Source: Lysobacterales bacterium (GTDB taxonomy: Bacteria > Pseudomonadota > Gammaproteobacteria > Xanthomonadales > SZUA-5). From it: DNA of 6,827 bases. Positions 1-4,310 of this stretch are shown here, in pieces. A model generated the notes under the pieces. That model made no database searches, was not told where the DNA came from, and saw nothing but the letters and a program-made list of their open reading frames with translations. The stretch spans positions 1 to 6,827 of the forward strand of contig JANJUH010000410.1 in the NCBI GenBank assembly GCA_024710675.1. Direction: 5' to 3'. A program made the position numbers and the translations under genes. Numbering within the stretch: position 1 is the first letter of the stretch; every line of letters starts with the position of its first letter.

Positions 1-11
1 AGCCCGAGCAC

Positions 12-39
12 GGCCGGCCCCGGAGCAGCGGGTCCGGCC
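12..39. terminator. GC-rich hairpin, possible terminator of an off-window gene
   Basis: GGCCGGCCCCG (12-22) pairs with CGGGTCCGGCC (29-39) with one mismatch in eleven and a six-base loop, GAGCAG. No T-run follows on either strand, so a classical intrinsic terminator is not shown. It could end an upstream gene outside the window or be one more intergenic palindrome next to the REP array. The structure is seen; the function is inferred. Confidence 0.35.
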
Positions 40-55
40 CGGGATCGGTGGCGCT

Positions 56-319
56 GCGAGCCTGAGTCGCGCCCAAGGGCGCTCCTGCCGCAGCCCCGGC
101 ACCGCCGCACCGGTAGGAGCGCGCTCTGCGCGCGAAAGGACTCGCCGCGAGCCTGATTCGCGCCCAAGGGCGCTCCTACCGCAGCCCCGGCACCGCCGCA
201 CCGGTAGCAGCGCGCTCTGCGCGCGAAAGGACTTGCCGCGAGCCTGATTCGCGCCCAAGGGCGCTCCTGCCGCAGCCCCGGCACCGCCGCACCCGTGGGA
301 GCGCGCTCTGCGCGCGAAA
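56..319. repeat. Tandem array of three 91-bp REP/BIME-like units
   Basis: Three near-identical units start at 56, 147 and 238, an exact 91-base period; the third loses identity after about 319. Each unit holds a left hairpin GCGCCC-AA-GGGCGC (69-82, 160-173, 251-264) and a right hairpin GCGCGC-TCT-GCGCGC (119-133, 210-224, 301-315). Read on the minus strand, the left element is AGGAGCGCCC...GGGCGCGA; the right element on the plus strand is GTAGGAGC...GCGCGCGAA. Each unit is therefore two related REP sequences in opposite orientation, a BIME. Copies differ at few sites, for example CCTGAGTC versus CCTGATTC, and GTAGGAGC versus GTAGCAGC and GTGGGAGC. Such elements are common between genes in Xanthomonadales and Pseudomonas and are moved by RAYT transposases; none is encoded here. 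Confidence 0.85.
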
Positions 320-425
320 CGGGTCTGCCACATCCCCGTCAGCACGCCGCAGAGCACACGCTCATCACAAAGCTGGCATAAATGCCCCCTATGCCCGCAG
401 GGAGCGATGGCCTAGCATTCCGCCC
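320..425 (+). other. Short leader before the cyclase gene, no clear promoter
   Basis: This 106-base stretch lies between the REP array and the cyclase start. It is less repetitive and slightly richer in A/T around 361-385. A weak -10-like CATAAA sits at 377-382, but no TTGACA-like hexamer lies about 17 bases upstream, so no promoter is claimed. The only Shine-Dalgarno-like run, GGAG at 401-404, lies about 21 bases before the ATG, too far for a normal ribosome binding site. Confidence 0.3.
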
Positions 426-1319
426 ATGAGCGTACAGCCGATCACCATCCTGTTTGCCGATATCGCGGGCAGCACCAAGCTGTTCGAGAAGCTCGGCGAC
501 CTGGGCGCCCGCACGATCACCTCGGCGGTGCTCGGGGCGCTGACCGAGATCACGCGCCAGCACGGCGGCCGGGTCATCAAGACCATCGGTGACGAGTTGA
601 TGTGCACCTTCCCGGGTCCGATGGCCGGCCTGATGGCCAGCATCGACATGCAAAGGCGTGTCCATGGCGATGTCATCTGGCAGCGCGACTTCCTCGCCGT
701 GCGCATCGGCCTGCACCATGGCGAGGCCCTGCTCGAGGACAACGATGTCTACGGCGATGCGGTCAACACCGCGGCGCGCATGACCTCGATGGCCAAGCGC
801 GAGCAGATCGTCACCACGCTGTCGACGATCCGCGGCCTGACCAATGCCTCGATCATCCGCACCCGCCACCTCGGCGATGTGCGGGTTGCCGGCAAGCAGC
901 ACCCGGTGGAGATCGTCGACGTCATCTGGCAGGAGGACACCTCCAATGTCACCATGGTGGCCCGCGCGATCCGCCTCGAGGACGCGCCGGCCGGCCAGAA
1001 GTTGTCGATCCGCGTGCGCGGGCAACTGATCGAGCTGTCGAGCGGCTCGCCGCCGCTGGGCCTCGGCCGCGATCCGGCCAACCAGGTCGTGATCGACAAC
1101 GAGTGGGTCTCGCGCAACCACGCGCTGATCGAGTTCCAGCGCGGCTTCTTCGTGCTGACCGACCGCAGCACCAATGGCACCTACGTGCGCCTGGGCGAGG
1201 ACGACGAGATCCGCCTGCACCGCGATTCCCTGCAGTTGCGCAAGTCCGGCGTGATCAGCCTGGGCCAGGCCACCGACAAGGACCCCGGGAGCGCGCTGTA
1301 CTTCCAGTGCTCCGGGTGA
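426..1319 (+). CDS. Class III adenylate/guanylate cyclase with C-terminal FHA domain
   Basis: A 297-residue soluble protein. Residues about 5-170 form a class III nucleotide cyclase domain that starts almost at the first residue (ITILFADIAGST), which supports the ATG at 426. The catalytic set looks complete: metal-binding D12 and D56, adenine-selecting K52 in IKTIGDE, D107 in the second purine-contact position, and N114 and R118 in GDAVNTAAR for the transition state. This predicts an active enzyme, more likely making cAMP than cGMP. Residues about 193-290 form a forkhead-associated domain with GRDP (R215), SRNH (229-232) and NG (250-251), the usual phosphothreonine-binding positions. No membrane segment or signal peptide is seen, so it is cytoplasmic. 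Its TGA overlaps a possible GTG start of the SahR-like gene, suggesting one transcript. A partner kinase is not in the window, and the input signal is unknown. Confidence 0.9.
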   Translation: MSVQPITILFADIAGSTKLFEKLGDLGARTITSAVLGALTEITRQHGGRVIKTIGDELMCTFPGPMAGLMASIDMQRRVHGDVIWQRDFLAVRIGLHHGEALLEDNDVYGDAVNTAARMTSMAKREQIVTTLSTIRGLTNASIIRTRHLGDVRVAGKQHPVEIVDVIWQEDTSNVTMVARAIRLEDAPAGQKLSIRVRGQLIELSSGSPPLGLGRDPANQVVIDNEWVSRNHALIEFQRGFFVLTDRSTNGTYVRLGEDDEIRLHRDSLQLRKSGVISLGQATDKDPGSALYFQCSG

Positions 1320-1353
1320 CCCCGTCATCGAACTCGCCGCGTCGACCGATCTC

Positions 1354-2253
1354 TTGCGCGCGCTGGCCGATGGCAGCCGCCTGCGCCTGCTCAGCCTGCT
1401 GATCGACGAGGAACTGACGGTCGCCGAACTGGCGCAGATCACGCGCCTCAAGCAACCCCGCGTCTCCACCCACCTCGCCCGCCTGCGAGAGGCGGGCCTG
1501 GTCCTCGATCGCCGCGCCGGCGTCGCCGCCTACTACCGCGGTCCCATCGACGAGTGGCCACTGGCCACGCGGTCGCTTTGGACGGCGTTGTCCGCGCAGC
1601 TCGACGATGGCCTGCTCGGCGAGGATCGCGAGCGTCGCGCCCAGGTTCTCGCGCAACGACAGTCCGGCGAGAGCTGGGCCGACAGCGTGGCCGGCGACAT
1701 GGAGCGCCACTACTCGCCAGGCCGCAACTTCGAGGCCGTCTTGCGGGCCACGGTGCACCTGCTCGAACTCGGCGATGTGCTCGATATCGCCTCGGGCGAC
1801 GGCGCGCTGGCCGAACTGCTGGCGCCGCACGCGCGCAGCCTGAGCTGTGTGGACCTGAGCCCGCGTGTCGTCGAGGCGGCACGGCGCCGCCTCGCAGCTT
1901 TCCCGAATGTCCGGCTCGAGTGCGCGGACATGCACGCCCTGCCACTGGCAGATCGCCAGTTCGACCTCGTGCTGCTGCTGCAGGCCCTGCCCTACAGCGA
2001 GCAACCGGCCGTCGTCCTCGCCGAGGCGCGCCGCCTGTTGCGTCCGGGCGGACGCCTGCTCGCCACCACCCTCGACGCCCACGACCATCGTGGCGCCGTG
2101 GCGCCCTTCGGCCATCGCAACCTGGGATTCGCCGAGCAGGAACTGTTGCACCTGGCACGCGCCGCCGGCTTCGCCGAGATCAACGTCGCTCCCGGCGGTG
2201 TCGAGACGCGCCCGCCGCACTTCCGGAGCTGGGTACTGAGCGCGCGCGCCTGA
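1354..2253 (+). CDS. sahR: SahR-like ArsR-family regulator with SAM-methyltransferase-fold sensor domain
   Basis: Counted from TTG 1354 the product is 299 residues. Residues 1-62 form an ArsR winged helix (LADGSRLRLL; recognition helix around QPRVSTHLARLREAGL). After a linker containing YSPGRNFE (120-127), residues about 130-298 form a class I methyltransferase fold: motif I VLDIASGDG (142-150), acidic VDLSP (D167), ADMHALP (191-197) and LRPGG (229-233). SahR proteins have this architecture; their methylase-like domain senses S-adenosylhomocysteine, which releases the repressor from SAM-cycle genes (ahcY, metE/metH, metF, metK). The metH start at 6576 supports this role. The start is uncertain: TTG 1354 has no Shine-Dalgarno, and frame-conserved residues seem to continue upstream (VIELAASTDL). 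An extra C in CCCC at 1320-1323 would connect to GTG 1316, overlapping the cyclase stop. An active methyltransferase with an HTH domain is the alternative. Confidence 0.85.
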   Translation: MRALADGSRLRLLSLLIDEELTVAELAQITRLKQPRVSTHLARLREAGLVLDRRAGVAAYYRGPIDEWPLATRSLWTALSAQLDDGLLGEDRERRAQVLAQRQSGESWADSVAGDMERHYSPGRNFEAVLRATVHLLELGDVLDIASGDGALAELLAPHARSLSCVDLSPRVVEAARRRLAAFPNVRLECADMHALPLADRQFDLVLLLQALPYSEQPAVVLAEARRLLRPGGRLLATTLDAHDHRGAVAPFGHRNLGFAEQELLHLARAAGFAEINVAPGGVETRPPHFRSWVLSARA

Positions 2254-2260
2254 TACGCAA

Positions 2261-2279
2261 CCCGGCTGACCCTGCCGGG
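2261..2279. terminator. Hairpin between convergent sahR and corB
   Basis: CCCGGC (2261-2266) and GCCGGG (2274-2279) form a perfect six-pair stem with a seven-base loop in the 27-base gap between the two converging stop codons. There is no clear U-tract on either side. Its position suits a shared bidirectional terminator, but the stem is short and this is inferred from context. Confidence 0.45.
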
Positions 2280-2280
2280 A

Positions 2281-3540
2281 TCAGGCCGCGACTCGCGCGA
2301 TCCGCACCTTGCGCACCACGTTGTCGGTCACTTGTTCGACCCGCAACCGGTGCTCGCCGATGGTCAGTTCGTCGCCTTCCGAAGGCAGTTCCTCGAGCTC
2401 GGAGACGATCAACCCACTCAGGGTTCGCGCGGTATCCGTCGGCAGTGCCCACTCCTGGCGCCGGTTGAGGCTATGCACCGGGATCCGCCCATCGACCATC
2501 AGGGATCCGTCGGGCTCATGGTGGATCCAGCGCGTGTCCTCGCCCGGTGTCGTCGTGAAGTCGCCGACGATCTCCTCGAGGATGTCGGCCAGCGTGATCA
2601 GCCCGACCAGGTCGCCGTACTCGTCCACCACCAGCGCCAGGCGCCGCTTGACCCGCTGGAACTCGAGCAACTGGTGCGGCAACTTGGTCGATTCGGGAAC
2701 GAAATAGGCCTTGCGCAGCCGTTTTTCGATGAGATCGGCGGTGATCGGCTCGTCGCGGCGGATGTCGACCAGCGAACGCAGGCTCAGGGTCCCGACCACA
2801 TTGTCGACACTGCCGCGATAGACGACCGCGCGGCTGTACGGAAAATCCGCCAGCGTCGCGGTGATCTCCTCCGGCGAGTCGTCGAGATCGATGCCCTTGA
2901 TCTCGCTGCGCGGCACCATGATGTCTTCCACCCACGCCTCTTCCAGCGTGAGCACATTGAGCAGCATGCGCCTGTGCGAGCGCGGGATCAGCTCCCCGCC
3001 TTCGAGCAGCAGCGTGCGCAATTCCGCCTGCGACAGCGCGTGGCGCGCCTGCTCGCCAGACCGATGACCCGCCAGCCGCAGCACCAGTCCCGCCAGCACG
3101 TTGATGACGCGCACTACCGGATAGAACAGCTTCAGCAGCGGATACAGCACAAAAGCCGCCGGGAGCGCGATGCGCTCGGGCTTGAAGGCGGCCAGCGTCT
3201 TGGGTGCCACCTCCGAGAAGATCAGCACGATCACCGTCAGCACGCTGGTCGCCACCAACACACCGGCTTCGCCGAGCAGACGCACGAAGGCGATGGTCGC
3301 GATCGCGGAGGCCGAAATGTTGACGAAGTTGTTGCCGAGCAGGATCAACCCGATCAGCCGCTCGGGCTGTTCGAGCAAGCGCGAAGCCAGGATGGCGCCG
3401 CGATTCCCCTCGCGGGCCAGATGCAGCAGGCGATAGCGATTGATCGCCATCAAGGCCGTCTCGGAGCCCGAGAAGAAGGCCGAGAGCATCAGCAGCACCA
3501 GCAGGGTGCCGAAGAGAAAACTCAGGGGAATGGTGTCCAT
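2281..3540 (-). CDS. corB: CorB/CNNM-family membrane protein (DUF21, CBS pair, CorC_HlyC)
   Basis: A 419-residue inner-membrane protein in the order expected for CorB (E. coli YfjD). An N-terminal DUF21 region (about 1-190) has hydrophobic segments near 6-23, 62-88, 93-112 and 124-156, with family signatures FSGSETALMAINRYRL (23-38), LLGNNFVN (67-74) and SEVAPKT (109-115). The CBS pair covers about 200-328, with VEDIMVPRSEI (204-214) and DEYGDLVGLITLADILEEIV (306-325). The CorC_HlyC domain covers about 338-415. The family is linked to magnesium/cobalt transport or efflux, the CBS pair being a nucleotide/Mg sensor. ATG 3540 is chosen because the family's N-terminus begins right after it; the reading frame continues upstream for 79 residues of arginine-rich sequence that does not look real. 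No good Shine-Dalgarno is visible. It faces sahR convergently and diverges from the exported-protein pair. Confidence 0.9.
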   Translation of the reverse strand: MDTIPLSFLFGTLLVLLMLSAFFSGSETALMAINRYRLLHLAREGNRGAILASRLLEQPERLIGLILLGNNFVNISASAIATIAFVRLLGEAGVLVATSVLTVIVLIFSEVAPKTLAAFKPERIALPAAFVLYPLLKLFYPVVRVINVLAGLVLRLAGHRSGEQARHALSQAELRTLLLEGGELIPRSHRRMLLNVLTLEEAWVEDIMVPRSEIKGIDLDDSPEEITATLADFPYSRAVVYRGSVDNVVGTLSLRSLVDIRRDEPITADLIEKRLRKAYFVPESTKLPHQLLEFQRVKRRLALVVDEYGDLVGLITLADILEEIVGDFTTTPGEDTRWIHHEPDGSLMVDGRIPVHSLNRRQEWALPTDTARTLSGLIVSELEELPSEGDELTIGEHRLRVEQVTDNVVRKVRIARVAA

Positions 3541-3820
3541 AGGCAGCGGCGGGAGGCTACAGCAATGTGCATCCGGACGCGATCGCGCCGGGGCAGATGG
3601 TGCAGATCGCGGGCCATTGGAGGAACCCCTGGGGGACGCGCACGACCAGGCACGGCGAGTGCTCGAGGCCAGCCGCGCGCAGACCATTCCCGCCCCGTCG
3701 ATCCACAGTCGGGCCCCTCTTGACGAGTTCATCGCCGCCCGTAGTCTCACAACTCCGCTGTCCTTCGCAGTCGCCACGGGTCTCGCACCGGCGGCGTCCG
3801 CGCGCCGCGCTCACGGGCGC

Positions 3821-3850
3821 CCCGACGGCCTGTGTGACAGGAACATCGGG
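3821..3850 (+). promoter_or_regulatory. Leader hairpin upstream of the small secreted protein
   Basis: CCCGA (3821-3825) pairs with TCGGG (3846-3850), and inside it CCTGT (3829-3833) pairs with ACAGG (3837-3841) around a GTG loop; a 3/4-base internal loop separates the two stems. It lies 43 bases upstream of the GTG start. It could be an mRNA leader structure or an operator. The structure is seen, the role is not known. Confidence 0.3.
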
Positions 3851-3884
3851 CAGCCGGAGGACGACGTTTCCAGCCCTGGTCGAC

Positions 3885-3888
3885 GAGG
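3885..3888 (+). promoter_or_regulatory. Shine-Dalgarno GAGG that sets GTG 3894
   Basis: GAGG lies five bases before GTG 3894. It is the best ribosome binding site in this frame and decides in favour of a 120-residue product starting right before a signal peptide, instead of the long open-frame extension back to ATG 3567. Confidence 0.55.
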
Positions 3889-3893
3889 TTCTT

Positions 3894-4256
3894 GTGGACA
3901 CTTCTTCGCCTGTCAGCAACAAGGCTCGTGGGCATGACCCGGCACGGTCACCGGCATTTCCGCTCGCACCCGCACTCGGCGCGCTGCTGCTTGCTGTCGG
4001 ATCCCTGGGCCTCGCGAGACCTGCGGCCGAGACCGATGACGCCAACCCGCCCCCGTCACGCTACCGCATAGAGAGCCTTGCGCCGGCCCCGGCCGCCAGC
4101 AGTTGCGGTCGCTATGCGATCGAGGTGCAAGCCCGGTATGCACCCCAAGCCCGGTCCGCCGACGGCCGCTACGCGCTGAAGGCCGTCAACCTGCCCACGG
4201 TCGGCTGCAACCCCTTCCCCGACCCGCTGTTCCAGAACGGATTCGAGACACCCTGA
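3894..4256 (+). CDS. Small secreted protein with C-terminal LFQNGFE tail
   Basis: Read from GTG 3894 the product is 120 residues. A polar, basic N-region (K10, R12, H14, R18) is followed by a hydrophobic core (about 22-41, PLAPALGALLLAVGSLGLA) and a plausible signal peptidase site after ARPAA (41-45), so the mature protein is about 75 residues. The mature part has a loose repeat of Arg-Tyr units: RYRIE (56-60), GRYAIE (72-77), ARYAPQ (80-85) and GRYALK (91-96). Two cysteines, C71 and C105, could form a disulfide. It ends PFPDPLFQNGFETP, a tail of the [IL]FxxGFE kind that I recall from many secreted proteins of Xanthomonadales. Function is unknown. It lies 54 bases upstream of the S74-domain protein on the same strand and is probably co-transcribed. 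I do not recognise the body as a named family. Confidence 0.7.
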   Translation: MDTSSPVSNKARGHDPARSPAFPLAPALGALLLAVGSLGLARPAAETDDANPPPSRYRIESLAPAPAASSCGRYAIEVQARYAPQARSADGRYALKAVNLPTVGCNPFPDPLFQNGFETP

Positions 4257-4297
4257 CTCCCGATTGGCCCCTGCCCATCCACTCCAAACCGGACCCG

Positions 4298-4302
4298 AAG
4301 GA
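4298..4302 (+). promoter_or_regulatory. Ribosome binding site of the S74 protein
   Basis: AAGGA ends eight bases before ATG 4311, an ordinary Shine-Dalgarno spacing, and the product begins directly with a signal peptide, so this start is secure. Confidence 0.7.
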
Positions 4303-4310
4303 CTCCGAAC

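Larger units (their letters stand above)
3541..3893. other. Divergent intergenic region, corB / secreted protein
   Basis: These 353 bases separate the divergent starts of corB and the small secreted protein and should hold promoters for both, though no convincing -35/-10 pair is visible. Open frames cross it (for example from ATG 3567), but their translations are arginine- and proline-rich and resemble no protein I recognise. A ten-base palindrome CGCGATCGCG lies at 3578-3587 and an imperfect hairpin at 3821-3850. Base composition is a little more mixed than in the flanking genes. Confidence 0.5.

Noticed and set aside
56..319. CRISPR array
   Set aside because: The 91-bp units are contiguous copies without unique spacers and contain REP hairpins.
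377..382. Sigma-70 promoter with CATAAA as -10 for the cyclase
   Set aside because: No acceptable -35 hexamer at the right spacing; too weak to list as a promoter.
339..1469. Long minus-strand open frame of 376 codons opposite the cyclase
   Set aside because: It is antisense to a cyclase-FHA gene with all catalytic motifs; its translation is low-complexity and matches no family. High GC leaves such frames open by chance.
1255..2220. Minus-strand open frame of 321 codons opposite sahR
   Set aside because: Antisense shadow of the recognisable ArsR-methyltransferase gene, rich in Arg, Gly and Gln, with no motif.
2332..3723. Plus-strand open frame of 463 codons opposite corB
   Set aside because: It mirrors corB codons and is rich in Gln, Arg and His; corB has clear DUF21, CBS and CorC_HlyC motifs on the other strand.
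3630..3760. Remnant of a RidA-like gene in the corB upstream region
   Set aside because: A faint resemblance of two short segments in different frames to RidA helices, with no conserved active-site arginine visible; probably chance.
3541..3777. 79-residue N-terminal extension of corB
   Set aside because: The CorB family begins next to the first membrane segment, as from ATG 3540; the extension is Arg/Ser-rich and not hydrophobic.
3567..3893. N-terminal extension of the small secreted protein back to ATG 3567
   Set aside because: The extra 109 residues are Arg/Pro-rich, would bury the signal peptide inside the protein, and ignore the GAGG-GTG start at 3885-3896.
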